Of a stretch of 64,000 bases of DNA, positions 25,374-35,018 are shown piece by piece (the stretch's first letter is position 1; each line of letters begins with the position of its first letter). The DNA comes from an uncultured Ruminococcus sp. (GTDB lineage: Bacteria; Bacillota; Clostridia; Oscillospirales; Acutalibacteraceae). The stretch lies in contig CATXZD010000014.1 in the NCBI GenBank assembly GCA_958403905.1, positions 4,438 to 68,437 on the forward strand. Reading direction: 5' to 3'. The notes under the pieces were generated by a model that was given only the letters and a program-made list of their open reading frames with translations, had not been told where the DNA came from and ran no database searches. Both the position numbers and the translations under genes were made by a program.

Positions 25374-26522
25374 ATGATTAAGTTTATTTCTATTTTAGGT
25401 TCAACAGGCTCTATCGGCACCCAAACGCTTGATGTTGTCGATAAGCTTGGATTAAAAGTTGTTGCCTTAACTGCTTCAACAAATATTTCATTGCTTGAAA
25501 AACAGGTTAGAAAATATAAGCCTCGTCTTGCAGTTGTTTTTGACGAATCAAAGGCAAAAATATTTAAAGATAATATAAAAGATACTGGTACTATAGTAAT
25601 GTCAGGAATGGATGGACTTATTGCCGCCGCAACTGTTGAAAGCGCCGAGCTTGTGCTTAATTCCGTTGTAGGAATGGTCGGATTAAAACCCACGATTTCT
25701 GCGGCAAATGCAAAAAAAGACATTGCCCTTGCCAACAAGGAAACACTTGTTGCAGGAGGAAATCTTGTTACTGGTGCGGTAAAAAATAACGGTGTAAAGC
25801 TTTTGCCTGTTGACAGCGAGCACTCTGCAATTTTCCAGTGCTTGCAGGGAATGCCAAAATCAAAATGTCTTAAAAAGCTTATTCTTACAGCTTCCGGTGG
25901 TCCGTTCTTTGGTAAAACAAAAGAACAGCTTAAAAGCGTTACCATTGAACAGGCGCTAAATCATCCCAACTGGAGTATGGGCGCAAAAATCACTGTTGAT
26001 TCTGCAACTATGATGAACAAAGGACTTGAAATAATAGAAGCAAGCAGGCTTTTTGATGTGTCGGGCGATGATATCGACGTTGTTGTTCACCGTGAAAGTA
26101 TAATCCATTCGATGATTGAGTACAGCGATAATTCAGTTATTGCGCAGCTCGGACTGCCTGATATGCGAATTCCTATTCAGTATGCGGTAACATATCCCGA
26201 GCGATTTCCTTCTCCCGTTGGTGAGCTTAATCTCTCACAAATCGGAAAACTCACGTTCTTTGAACCCGATTATAACACATTTAAGTGCCTTGAGGCTTGT
26301 AAAAAAGCACTCTCGATGGGCGGTGCCGCTACTGCAATCGCAAACGGTGCCAATGAAGAGGCGAATATGCTTTTCAGACAGGGTAAAATTTCTTTTCTTG
26401 ATATTGGCGAGCTCGTCAGCGGTGCAGTTGACAGTATCAAAAATTTTGAGCCTAAAAATGTTGAAGATGTTCTTTCTGCCGATAAACTTGCAAGGCAGTA
26501 TGTTATGGAGAATGTAAAATAA
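25374..26522 (+). CDS. dxr: 1-deoxy-D-xylulose 5-phosphate reductoisomerase
   Basis: Dxr carries out the second MEP step, NADPH-dependent conversion of DXP to MEP. The N-terminal GSTGSIGTQTLDVV is the nucleotide-binding turn. NKETLVAGG near residue 122, LPVDSEHSAIFQCLQG (metal-binding Asp and Glu) near 144, and NHPNWSMGAKITVDSATMMNKGLE, cited here by its NPNW-to-MNKGLE frame, form the active site. At 382 residues it is full length. It sits between cdsA and rseP, as in many bacteria. Confidence 0.95.
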   Translation: MIKFISILGSTGSIGTQTLDVVDKLGLKVVALTASTNISLLEKQVRKYKPRLAVVFDESKAKIFKDNIKDTGTIVMSGMDGLIAAATVESAELVLNSVVGMVGLKPTISAANAKKDIALANKETLVAGGNLVTGAVKNNGVKLLPVDSEHSAIFQCLQGMPKSKCLKKLILTASGGPFFGKTKEQLKSVTIEQALNHPNWSMGAKITVDSATMMNKGLEIIEASRLFDVSGDDIDVVVHRESIIHSMIEYSDNSVIAQLGLPDMRIPIQYAVTYPERFPSPVGELNLSQIGKLTFFEPDYNTFKCLEACKKALSMGGAATAIANGANEEANMLFRQGKISFLDIGELVSGAVDSIKNFEPKNVEDVLSADKLARQYVMENVK

Positions 26523-26602
26523 TTTTATTTTGTAACACTTTTTACGGTGCACAAAAGTAATATCGTTTGCGGTAATTTGATGTATGGAGTTGAAGTTTTT
26601 TA

Positions 26603-27979
26603 ATGCAGATTTTGACCACAATAGCTTTAATAATAATCGGTGTTCTGTTTTTTATGCTGATTATTTTTTCTCACGAGTTTGGACATTTTATAACCGCAAA
26701 GCTATCCGGTGTAAAAGTAAATGAGTTTGCAATCGGTATGGGTCCAAGACTGTTCGGATTCAAAAAGGGTGAAACCGAATATACTTTTAGACTTTTCCCA
26801 ATAGGCGGATATTGTGCAATGGAGGGAGAAGACGAGGACAGTGACGAGCCTCGCGCATTTAATAATGCAAAAGTTTGGAAGAGAATGATTATCATAATCG
26901 CAGGTGCAGTTATGAACATTCTTCTCGGTTTTATACTTATGTTTGCCTACACCGTTCAGTCCGACAGCTACGCTTCTACTACAGTCAGTCAGTTTGCCCC
27001 AAACTCATATAGTGCGAACTGCGGTTTGCAGGAAGGCGATAAAATTGTTGAAGTAAACGGCTATTCCGTTTGGAATATGCGTGATTTGCAGTTTGGCATT
27101 GCAACACTGCAATGCCAGGAAGTTGATGGCAAATCTCTTGAAGTTTATAAAGAGGACTGCACAAACTCTGCCTATGATGTTTACGCAGACCTCGCTGTAG
27201 GAAACAAGCTCGAGGGCGAAAAAGCACAGGAATTTTATGATATGCTTTGTAACGGCTGTACAAAAATCAATACAGCCAAGAGCAAAGAAAACGCTAAAAA
27301 ATATCTTGATGATGTTTGCATATCGTTATATGAATATTTTGATATTAAGGACTATAAGCTCCCGACGATAACCGAAAAAGACGAACGCGAACGTTTCATT
27401 GCTGACTTAAAGGTTGTTCGTGACGGTGAAACAATTGAGCTTGACGATGTTCAATTCTTCACATATTATGCAACTGATGAGGATAAAGCGGCAGATAAGC
27501 CATCGGTATCATTTGATTTTTATGTAGATGAAATTGAAAAAAATGTAGGCACAGTGTTAAGTCAAACTTTTTCCGAAACCTGCTCTATGGCTAAAACAGT
27601 ATGGACTTCGCTTGTATGGCTTGTACAGGGGAAGTTTTCGTTTACTGACCTTTCAGGTCCTGTTGGAATTGCAAGCGCAGTAACACAGGTTGCTTCACAG
27701 GGACTTGAAAACAGTTTTGGAAGCGCAGTAAACAATATTTTGTTTGTAATGATATTAATTACCGTAAATCTCGGCATAGTAAATATGCTTCCTTTCCCGG
27801 CTCTTGACGGCGGACGTTTCCTGTTCCTGCTTATTGAATGGATTTTCAGAAAACCGATCCCGAGAAAAGCGGAGCAAATTGTAAATGCGGCAGGACTTGT
27901 ATTGCTGATGGTATTTATGATAATTGTGTCGCTAAAAGATTTATGGCAGTTGTTTACGGGTACATTACCGGGAATGTAG
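26603..27979 (+). CDS. rseP: RseP/RasP-type intramembrane zinc metalloprotease
   Basis: A site-2 protease (peptidase M50). The zinc motif HEFGH is in IIFSHEFGHFITAKLSG (residues about 22-38), and the second zinc ligand lies in NMLPFPALDGGRFLFLLIE near residue 393. A PDZ domain begins around SANCGLQEGDKIVEVNGYSV (residues about 132-151). At 458 residues it is longer than many RseP proteins because of an inserted stretch of about 90 residues (roughly 175-265) after the PDZ start. RasP homologues cleave anti-sigma factors and leftover signal peptides. The ribosome site is weak. Confidence 0.93.
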   Translation: MQILTTIALIIIGVLFFMLIIFSHEFGHFITAKLSGVKVNEFAIGMGPRLFGFKKGETEYTFRLFPIGGYCAMEGEDEDSDEPRAFNNAKVWKRMIIIIAGAVMNILLGFILMFAYTVQSDSYASTTVSQFAPNSYSANCGLQEGDKIVEVNGYSVWNMRDLQFGIATLQCQEVDGKSLEVYKEDCTNSAYDVYADLAVGNKLEGEKAQEFYDMLCNGCTKINTAKSKENAKKYLDDVCISLYEYFDIKDYKLPTITEKDERERFIADLKVVRDGETIELDDVQFFTYYATDEDKAADKPSVSFDFYVDEIEKNVGTVLSQTFSETCSMAKTVWTSLVWLVQGKFSFTDLSGPVGIASAVTQVASQGLENSFGSAVNNILFVMILITVNLGIVNMLPFPALDGGRFLFLLIEWIFRKPIPRKAEQIVNAAGLVLLMVFMIIVSLKDLWQLFTGTLPGM

Positions 27980-27995
27980 CAAAACGGAGGATAAA

Positions 27996-29042
27996 ATGAG
28001 CAGTAAAATTCAGGTTAAAGCAGGAAATGTAGCAATTGGCGGAGGCGCAGAAATTTCGGTACAGTCAATGCTAAATATACCTTCAACTGATATTGCGGGT
28101 TCTATAAAACAGGCAATTCAGCTTGAAAAGGCAGGCTGCCGGATAATTCGTGCGGCAATTCCGAATATGGAAGCTGTAAAGCTTATTCCTGCTTTAAAAG
28201 AGGCGGTAAGTGTTCCGATTGTTGCCGACATTCATTTTGACTATAAGCTTGCGCTTGAAGCATGCGCGGCAGGCGTTGATAAAATAAGAATAAACCCCGG
28301 TAATATCGGCTCGGACGATAGGGTAAAAGCAGTGGCAAATGCCTGTAAGATAAGAAACATTCCTATAAGAATCGGTGTAAATTCAGGTTCCCTTGAAAAG
28401 GAAATTCTTGCTAAATACGGTCATCCCACACCGCAGGCTCTTTGTGACAGCGCACTTTATCACGCTTCACTTCTTGAAAAATTTGATTTTAATGACATAG
28501 TGCTTTCAATGAAAAGTTCCACAGTTTCAACAATGGTAGAGGCTTATGAGCTTGCATCACAGCAGTGTGACTATCCGCTTCACCTCGGAGTTACTGAGGC
28601 TGGAACGGAACGAATGGGGATCATAAAATCTTCAGCGGGCATAGGCTCACTTTTACTTCACGGAATCGGTGATACAATCAGAGTATCATTAACCGCTGAC
28701 CCTGTAAAGGAAGTTTATGCGGCTTTCGATATTTTGAAGGCGCTTGATATTCAAAAGAGTGGTATTCAGTTCGTATCCTGCCCAACCTGCGGGCGTACAA
28801 GAATTGACCTTGTAAAGATTGCAGGTGAGGTAGAGGAAAAACTTAAAGACTGCAAGAAAAATATCAAGGTAGCCGTTATGGGATGTGTTGTAAACGGTCC
28901 CGGCGAAGCAAGAGAAGCTGACATCGGAATAGCAGGCGGCGACGGCTGCGGACTTGTTTTCAAAAAGGGCGAGATAATTTGTAAAGTGCCCGAAGAAAAA
29001 CTTGTTGACGCACTTGTAGAAGAAATTGAAAAACTGCCTTGA
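27996..29042 (+). CDS. ispG: 4-hydroxy-3-methylbut-2-en-1-yl diphosphate synthase
   Basis: IspG is the 4Fe-4S enzyme of the penultimate MEP step. The cluster cysteines are in SCPTCGR (near residue 257) and MGCVVNGPGEA (near 294). The N-terminal TIM barrel shows VPIVADIHFDYKLALEA and KIRINPGNIG. The length of 348 residues is the standard bacterial form. Good ribosome site ACGGAGGATAAA. It closes the pyrH-to-ispG cluster. Confidence 0.96.
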   Translation: MSSKIQVKAGNVAIGGGAEISVQSMLNIPSTDIAGSIKQAIQLEKAGCRIIRAAIPNMEAVKLIPALKEAVSVPIVADIHFDYKLALEACAAGVDKIRINPGNIGSDDRVKAVANACKIRNIPIRIGVNSGSLEKEILAKYGHPTPQALCDSALYHASLLEKFDFNDIVLSMKSSTVSTMVEAYELASQQCDYPLHLGVTEAGTERMGIIKSSAGIGSLLLHGIGDTIRVSLTADPVKEVYAAFDILKALDIQKSGIQFVSCPTCGRTRIDLVKIAGEVEEKLKDCKKNIKVAVMGCVVNGPGEAREADIGIAGGDGCGLVFKKGEIICKVPEEKLVDALVEEIEKLP

Positions 29043-29142
29043 CAACAGGTGGTTATGATAAAACTTCCTTTTAAGATGTGACGAAAAAAGTACATTATAT
29101 AATTTATAATGAATGAAAGTCTATAATAAAGGAAGTCACAAG

Positions 29143-32100
29143 ATGAATAATGTTAATACTGATAATTTAAAATCCGGCAGAAGGAATCGTATGAAAACTA
29201 TTGGCGAAGTATTCAGTTCACTGTTTGGTACTGCCTGCTTTTCTCAGACAGTATCAAACGGCGTAATTACAAAATTAAATATTGCAACTGAAGCCCGTTC
29301 GGTTACCCTTTGGGTAAATTTCGACGGGCTTGTTGAGCGTAATATGCTTTTTGATGCTGAGCAGGCAATTGCAAAAATTTTACAAGTTTCATCGGCAGTT
29401 ATTAAGCCTCATTTTCCGTCATCTCTTTTTTCAGCTGAATATTTTTCACAGCTTTACATAGCAATTAAGCGTGAAATTCCTAGCATAAACGGGACGCTGA
29501 ATAATGCGGAAACAAAGCTTGATGACAATATTCTTACCATAAATCTGTTAAACGGCGGCAAAAGCTTGCTTGACGCCAAGGGTTTTGACAAAGCACTTAA
29601 AAACATTATATATGAAGAATTTGATTTGCGTATAGATGTTAAGTATTCGGGTACTCTTGAGATAAAAGCTGACAGCTCCGAGTATATTGACGCAATAAAA
29701 AACGCTGAAAAACAGGTTCAACGCGAAAACCTCTCTAAAGCCGCTGATTTTTATCGTGAAGAAACCGAGAATTCCTCACAAATTAAAGATAAAAAATTTG
29801 AAGATACAGCAAATGAAATTGAAATCCGTGAGGGCAAATTTGCAACACCGCAGATTATTCAGTCGTCAATTCGTCCTCTCTACGGCAGAAGCATAAGAGG
29901 AAAAATGATTCCGATTAGTTCTATTGCCGGTGATTCAGGACGAGTTGTAATCTGGGGTGATGTTTTTGACCTTGAAAAGCGTGTTACAAAGTCAGGCGAT
30001 AAAAATATTTTTACGATTGATATAACCGACTACACAGGTTCTACAACCGTAAAAGTGTTTAATACAATTCAGGAGTCTGCTTCTGTTGATTCGATTCGCA
30101 AGGGCGACACTATCGCTGTTATGGGTGATGTGGAATACGATAAATATGCAGGAGAGCTTGTTGTAAACGCACGTTCAATCGGTACAGCACAAAAGGTAAA
30201 GGTTGTTGACAATGCTGAGAAAAAGCGTGTAGAGCTTCATCTCCATACAAATATGTCACAGATGGACGCTGTTACTTCAGCAGGCGACCTTGTAAACCGC
30301 GCATACAAATGGGGTCATAAAGCAATTGCCATTACCGACCACGGTGTTGCACAGGCATTTCCCGATGCAATGAAAGCTGCGGATAAAATAAATAAAGATG
30401 AAGAAAAAATTAAAGTTATTTATGGAGTGGAAGCTTATTTTATGGATGACCTCGTAGAGTCTGTAAGAGGTGAAGCTGATACTTCGTTTGACGGAACATT
30501 TATTTGTTTTGATATTGAAACAACGGGACTTTCTGCTGCTCGTGACAAAATCACCGAAATTGGTGCCGTAAAGGTTGTAAACGGTGAAATTACCGATACT
30601 TTTTCAACTTTTGCCAATCCCGAAATGCCTATACCACAAAAAATAACACAGCTTACGGGCATAACCGATGAAATGGTAAAGGATGCTCCGTCCCAAAGCA
30701 AAGCCGTATCAGATTTTCTTGAATTTGCAGGAGACAACGTGCTTGTCGCTCACAATGCCCCGTTTGATACTTCTTTTATCCGTAAAGCCTGCGAGAATAT
30801 GGGCATAGAGTATAACTATACCTCGATTGACACCGTTGCAATTTCTCGTGCAATTCTGCCTGATATAAAAAACTGCAAGCTTGATACGGTAGCAAAATAT
30901 TTACGTCTGGGCGATTTTAACCACCACAGAGCGACAGATGATGCAGAAATTCTCGCTAAAATATTTATAAGTCTTAGCAATCGCTTAAGAGATGATTACG
31001 CAATAACAAAAACTGACGAAATTAATACAAAAATTGCCGGCGGTGATTTTAAAAAATTGCCGACCTATCATCAAATAATTCTTGTAAAGAATAAAACAGG
31101 CCTTAAAAATCTCTATAGATTAATTTCATACGGCCACCTTAACTATTTTTACAAAAAGCCGAGAATTCCCAAAAGTGAGCTTGTAAAGTACCGTGAGGGG
31201 CTTATAATAGGCTCAGCCTGTTGTGCAGGTCAGCTTTATGACAGCATTTTAGCAGGAAAACCCTGGGCAGAATTAAAACAGATAGCGTCTTTTTATGACT
31301 ATCTTGAAATTCAGCCTACAGGCAATAATGCCTTTCTCATCAGGGATGGCAGATTTGAAACAGAAGAGGAACTGCACGAAATAGATCGTACAATAATAAA
31401 GCTTGCAAAAGAACTCGGCAAGCCTGTTTGTGCAACCTGCGACGTTCATTTTATGGATCCGACAGATTCGGATTTCAGAAAAATTCTTATGGCAGGGCAG
31501 GGTTTTAAAGACGCTGAAGAACAAGCTCCGCTTTATTTTAGAACTACTGCCGAAATGCTCAAGGAGTTTGAGTGGCTCGGCAAGGACAAGGCGTACGAGT
31601 ACGTAGTTGAAAACCCGAATAAAATTGCCGATATGTGCGAAAGCATACGTCCTATTCCTAAGGGAACATTTCCTCCGAATATTGAGGGCGCACAGGAGCA
31701 GCTTATAGATATTACATGGAAAAGAGCTAAGGAAAAATACGGCGATCCTCTTCCGGAAATAGTTAAAGCCCGACTGGACAAGGAACTCAATTCAATCACA
31801 ACTTATGGTTTCTCGGTGCTTTATATGACTGCGCAAAAGCTTGTTGCAGACAGTGAAGCTCACGGATATCTTGTTGGCTCACGAGGTTCGGTAGGTTCTT
31901 CTTTTGTTGCTACAATGTCGGGTATTTCCGAGGTTAATCCTCTTTGCCCGCACTATATATGCCCGAAGTGCAAGCACAGCGAATTTATCACAGACGGAAG
32001 CTACGGTTCGGGTTTTGACCTTCCGCCAAAGGATTGTCCCGAGTGCGGAACAAGAATGGATCAGGACGGTCACGAAATTCCTTTTGAAACGTTCCTTGGT

Positions 32101-33555
32101 TTCAAAGGCGATAAAGTTCCTGATATTGACCTTAACTTCAGTGGTGAGTATCAGTCAAAATCTCACAGATATACTGAGGAATTGTTTGGAAAAAATAACG
32201 TGTTTAAAGCAGGTACAATTGCGACAGTTGCTGAAAAAACGGCAATTGGATTTGTCAAGAAATATGCTCAGGAACGCGGACTGACAATGCACAAGGCTGA
32301 GGAAAAGCGCCTTGCAATAGGTTGCACAGGGGTTAAACGCACTACCGGTCAGCATCCGGGAGGAATGGTTGTTGTACCCAGAACAAACGATGTTTATGAC
32401 TTTTGTCCTGTTCAGCATCCTGCAAACGATGTTAATTCTGACAATATTACAACTCATTTCGATTTCCACTCTATTCATGATACTATCACCAAGCTTGATG
32501 AGCTCGGACACGATGTTCCAACGATTTATCACTATCTTGAAAAGTTTACGGGAATCCCTGTAATGAAGGTTTCGATGAGTGACCCTGATGTTATGTCGCT
32601 GTTTACTTCTCCAAAAGCACTCGGTGTTACCGAGGAGGACATAGACTCCAAAACGGGAACGTTCAGTCTTCCCGAATGCGGCACAAGCTTTGTAAGAGGA
32701 ATGTTAATCGAAGCAAAGCCCCAAACTTTTTCCGACTTATTGCAGATTGCAGGCCTTTCACACGGAACCGATGTATGGCTTGGAAATGCTCAGGAGCTTA
32801 TCCATAACGGCACTTGCACAATTTCAGAAGTAATCGGTACTCGTGACTCAATTATGACCTACTTAATGCACAAGGGCCTTGAGCCCGGTATGGCATTTAA
32901 GATAATGGAAATTGTCCGTAAGGGTAACGCTACAAAGCTTCTTACAGAAGAGCATTTTAAGGCTATGCGAGAGCATAATGTTCCCGAATGGTACATTGAT
33001 TCCTGTATGAAGATTAAATATATGTTCCCTAAAGCTCATGCTGCGGCTTATATGATTGCTACACTCCGCCTTGGCTGGTATAAGGTACACAAACCTGCTC
33101 AGTATTATGCGGCATACTTTACTGTTCGAAGTGAAAACCTTGACGGTGCAGTTGCTATGAAAGGACAGAAAGCTGTTAGAGAAAAAATGAATCAGATTAA
33201 GCAAAAGCAGAGCGTTCACGAAGCAACCGCAAAAGACGACGCCGAGTATCAGACCTTGCAGATTGTTAACGAGATGATGGCAAGAGGAATAGATGTTTTA
33301 CCTGTTGATGTTTACAAATCCGAAGCAAAAATGTTTATGGTAGAAGACGGAAAAATCAGATTGCCGTTCTCATCTCTTCCCGGAGTGGGTGAGGCTGCTG
33401 CAATTTCGCTTGCTGAGTCAGGCAAAAAATTTGAATATCTGTCTATTGAAGATATGCAGGTAAAAACAAAGGTAACAAAAGCGGTTATCGAAACACTAAA
33501 AGATGTCGGTGTGCTTAAAGACCTGCCTGACAGTTCACAGATGTCGTTATTTTAA
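29143..33555 (+). CDS. polC: DNA polymerase III PolC-type alpha subunit
   Basis: PolC is the main replicative polymerase of low-GC Gram-positives. Domains in order are an N-terminal region (1-210), an OB fold (about 215-330), a PHP domain split by the proofreading exonuclease (ELHLHTNMSQMDAVTSAGDL near 357; exonuclease FICFDIETTGLS near 446 and HNAPFDTSF near 526), then the polymerase core. A zinc module CPKCKHSEF...CPECG lies near 945-985, and the catalytic aspartates are in VPDIDLNFSGE near 1006. The total is 1470 residues. The ATG at 29143 follows AAAGGAAG by seven bases; an upstream in-frame ATG at 29113 lacks a site. Confidence 0.96.
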   Translation: MNNVNTDNLKSGRRNRMKTIGEVFSSLFGTACFSQTVSNGVITKLNIATEARSVTLWVNFDGLVERNMLFDAEQAIAKILQVSSAVIKPHFPSSLFSAEYFSQLYIAIKREIPSINGTLNNAETKLDDNILTINLLNGGKSLLDAKGFDKALKNIIYEEFDLRIDVKYSGTLEIKADSSEYIDAIKNAEKQVQRENLSKAADFYREETENSSQIKDKKFEDTANEIEIREGKFATPQIIQSSIRPLYGRSIRGKMIPISSIAGDSGRVVIWGDVFDLEKRVTKSGDKNIFTIDITDYTGSTTVKVFNTIQESASVDSIRKGDTIAVMGDVEYDKYAGELVVNARSIGTAQKVKVVDNAEKKRVELHLHTNMSQMDAVTSAGDLVNRAYKWGHKAIAITDHGVAQAFPDAMKAADKINKDEEKIKVIYGVEAYFMDDLVESVRGEADTSFDGTFICFDIETTGLSAARDKITEIGAVKVVNGEITDTFSTFANPEMPIPQKITQLTGITDEMVKDAPSQSKAVSDFLEFAGDNVLVAHNAPFDTSFIRKACENMGIEYNYTSIDTVAISRAILPDIKNCKLDTVAKYLRLGDFNHHRATDDAEILAKIFISLSNRLRDDYAITKTDEINTKIAGGDFKKLPTYHQIILVKNKTGLKNLYRLISYGHLNYFYKKPRIPKSELVKYREGLIIGSACCAGQLYDSILAGKPWAELKQIASFYDYLEIQPTGNNAFLIRDGRFETEEELHEIDRTIIKLAKELGKPVCATCDVHFMDPTDSDFRKILMAGQGFKDAEEQAPLYFRTTAEMLKEFEWLGKDKAYEYVVENPNKIADMCESIRPIPKGTFPPNIEGAQEQLIDITWKRAKEKYGDPLPEIVKARLDKELNSITTYGFSVLYMTAQKLVADSEAHGYLVGSRGSVGSSFVATMSGISEVNPLCPHYICPKCKHSEFITDGSYGSGFDLPPKDCPECGTRMDQDGHEIPFETFLGFKGDKVPDIDLNFSGEYQSKSHRYTEELFGKNNVFKAGTIATVAEKTAIGFVKKYAQERGLTMHKAEEKRLAIGCTGVKRTTGQHPGGMVVVPRTNDVYDFCPVQHPANDVNSDNITTHFDFHSIHDTITKLDELGHDVPTIYHYLEKFTGIPVMKVSMSDPDVMSLFTSPKALGVTEEDIDSKTGTFSLPECGTSFVRGMLIEAKPQTFSDLLQIAGLSHGTDVWLGNAQELIHNGTCTISEVIGTRDSIMTYLMHKGLEPGMAFKIMEIVRKGNATKLLTEEHFKAMREHNVPEWYIDSCMKIKYMFPKAHAAAYMIATLRLGWYKVHKPAQYYAAYFTVRSENLDGAVAMKGQKAVREKMNQIKQKQSVHEATAKDDAEYQTLQIVNEMMARGIDVLPVDVYKSEAKMFMVEDGKIRLPFSSLPGVGEAAAISLAESGKKFEYLSIEDMQVKTKVTKAVIETLKDVGVLKDLPDSSQMSLF

Positions 33556-33567
33556 GGAGTGATAAAT

Positions 33568-34905
33568 TTGAAAAAATTTGTTTCAATCAAAAATGTGCTT
33601 ATTGCAATTTCATTTACAGTACTTTTATTGTTTGTAAAGGACAATATTGATGTAGTATGGAATGTATTAAGTAAAATTGCCGAAGCTCTTACTCCATTTG
33701 TAATAGGATTTTTGTTTGCATATCTGCTTAATTTTCCATACAGATTTTTTTATACAAAGGTTTTCGGAAAAATGGGAACTAAACGCAAGATTTTTGCAAA
33801 TATGAAAAAGCCGCTTGCACTTGTATGTACTTATGTTTTAATTTCAGCAATATTCGTTGCAATAATATGGATAGTAGTTCCTCAGATTATAGAAAACCTT
33901 GCAAGTTTAGTTAAAATTATGCCTTCTTATTATGACACATTTATGCAGCATATCAATGAATTTATTGATTGGATTAACTCCACATTTAACGCAGGAATTG
34001 AGAGAGATAATATTCTCAGTAATCTGTTGACAGAGATTTCTAAATTCTTCTCAATGGGCAATATAACTCAGCTTGCAGGCAAAACAGGGGAAGCAATTTT
34101 AGGTATGGTATTAAGCACTTCCTCGGGTGTTTATAACTTTATTATGGGTGTTGTTATTTCAGTATATTTTCTTGCAGCCAAAGAACAGCTTTGTCGAATC
34201 ATAAAGCGTCTTGCTGTCGCATTTATTCCGATTAAGCACTTACCTAAGATTTATGAAATTGTTGACATTACAGATACAAAATGCGGTCGTTTTCTCGTTG
34301 GTGATATAATTGACGCAGGATTTGTCGGCTTGCTTACTTTTGTAGCAATGGTTATTTTGAATGTTCCGTACGCTCCGTTAATTGCAGTGCTTATCGGAGT
34401 TACAAACATAATTCCGTTTTTCGGTCCGTTTATCGGTGCAATTCCAAGTGCAATTTTGTTATTCATAATTAATCCTTGGGATATGATTAAATTTATTATA
34501 ATTGTTGTAATTATTCAACAACTTGACGGTAATCTATTCAAGCCGAAGATTATTGGTAATCAGGTTGGACTTTCAAGTTTTTGGGTTCTTTTAAGTGTAA
34601 TTGTAGGCGGTGCATTGTTTGGGTTACCCGGATTTATTCTCGGAACTCCAATATTTGCCGTTATATATTCGCTTGTTGGAAAGAAAGCTAAAAATGCTAT
34701 CAATGATAAGGGCAAAATTGCACAGGAAGCACTTGATTTTGAAGTGCTCAACTACCAAAAAATTGCAGAAGAACAAAGGCGTATAAGAGAAGAAAAGGAA
34801 ATTCAGCAAAAAGAAAAGCTCCGAAAGATTATCGGTCTAAATAAGTCCGAATCTGAAGAAAATGATGAAACGGATGTTGAATTCCATGATAATGAAAACA
34901 AATAA
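33568..34905 (+). CDS. AI-2E-family membrane transporter
   Basis: A 445-residue polytopic protein of the AI-2E (PerM/YtvI) family. About seven or eight transmembrane helices are visible. The C-terminal half has the family blocks VGLLTFVAMVILNVPYAPL, IPFFGPFIGAIPSA and QQLDGNLFKPKIIGNQVGLS. The tail of about 65 residues is charged (RRIREEKEIQQKEK) and probably cytoplasmic. The TTG at 33568 follows AAGGAG by eight bases. Members have been linked to export or to Na+/H+ exchange, but the substrate is unknown. It lies 12 bases from polC and probably shares its transcript. Confidence 0.85.
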   Translation: MKKFVSIKNVLIAISFTVLLLFVKDNIDVVWNVLSKIAEALTPFVIGFLFAYLLNFPYRFFYTKVFGKMGTKRKIFANMKKPLALVCTYVLISAIFVAIIWIVVPQIIENLASLVKIMPSYYDTFMQHINEFIDWINSTFNAGIERDNILSNLLTEISKFFSMGNITQLAGKTGEAILGMVLSTSSGVYNFIMGVVISVYFLAAKEQLCRIIKRLAVAFIPIKHLPKIYEIVDITDTKCGRFLVGDIIDAGFVGLLTFVAMVILNVPYAPLIAVLIGVTNIIPFFGPFIGAIPSAILLFIINPWDMIKFIIIVVIIQQLDGNLFKPKIIGNQVGLSSFWVLLSVIVGGALFGLPGFILGTPIFAVIYSLVGKKAKNAINDKGKIAQEALDFEVLNYQKIAEEQRRIREEKEIQQKEKLRKIIGLNKSESEENDETDVEFHDNENK

Positions 34906-34916
34906 ATGAAAAGTAA

Positions 34917-34945
34917 TTGACAAAATCGGTTTAATATGGTAGTAT
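34917..34945 (+). promoter_or_regulatory. Promoter of the his operon
   Basis: A perfect TTGACA (34917-34922), 17 bases, then TAGTAT (34940-34945). The leader of about 65 bases holds short alternative stems (AGCAC/GTGCT and GCG/CGC) but no T-box, no run of His codons and no clear terminator. Confidence 0.75.
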
Positions 34946-35018
34946 ATTAGCACGTTAGCGCAGTAAAGTGCTTTCGCATTAAAGTTTTAATTGACACAAC
35001 AATAACAGAGAGGTTATT

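Noticed and set aside
34946..35018. T-box or His leader peptide ahead of hisZ
   Set aside because: No T-box sequence (AGGGTGGTACC type), no reading frame with His codons and no terminator in the 70-base leader.
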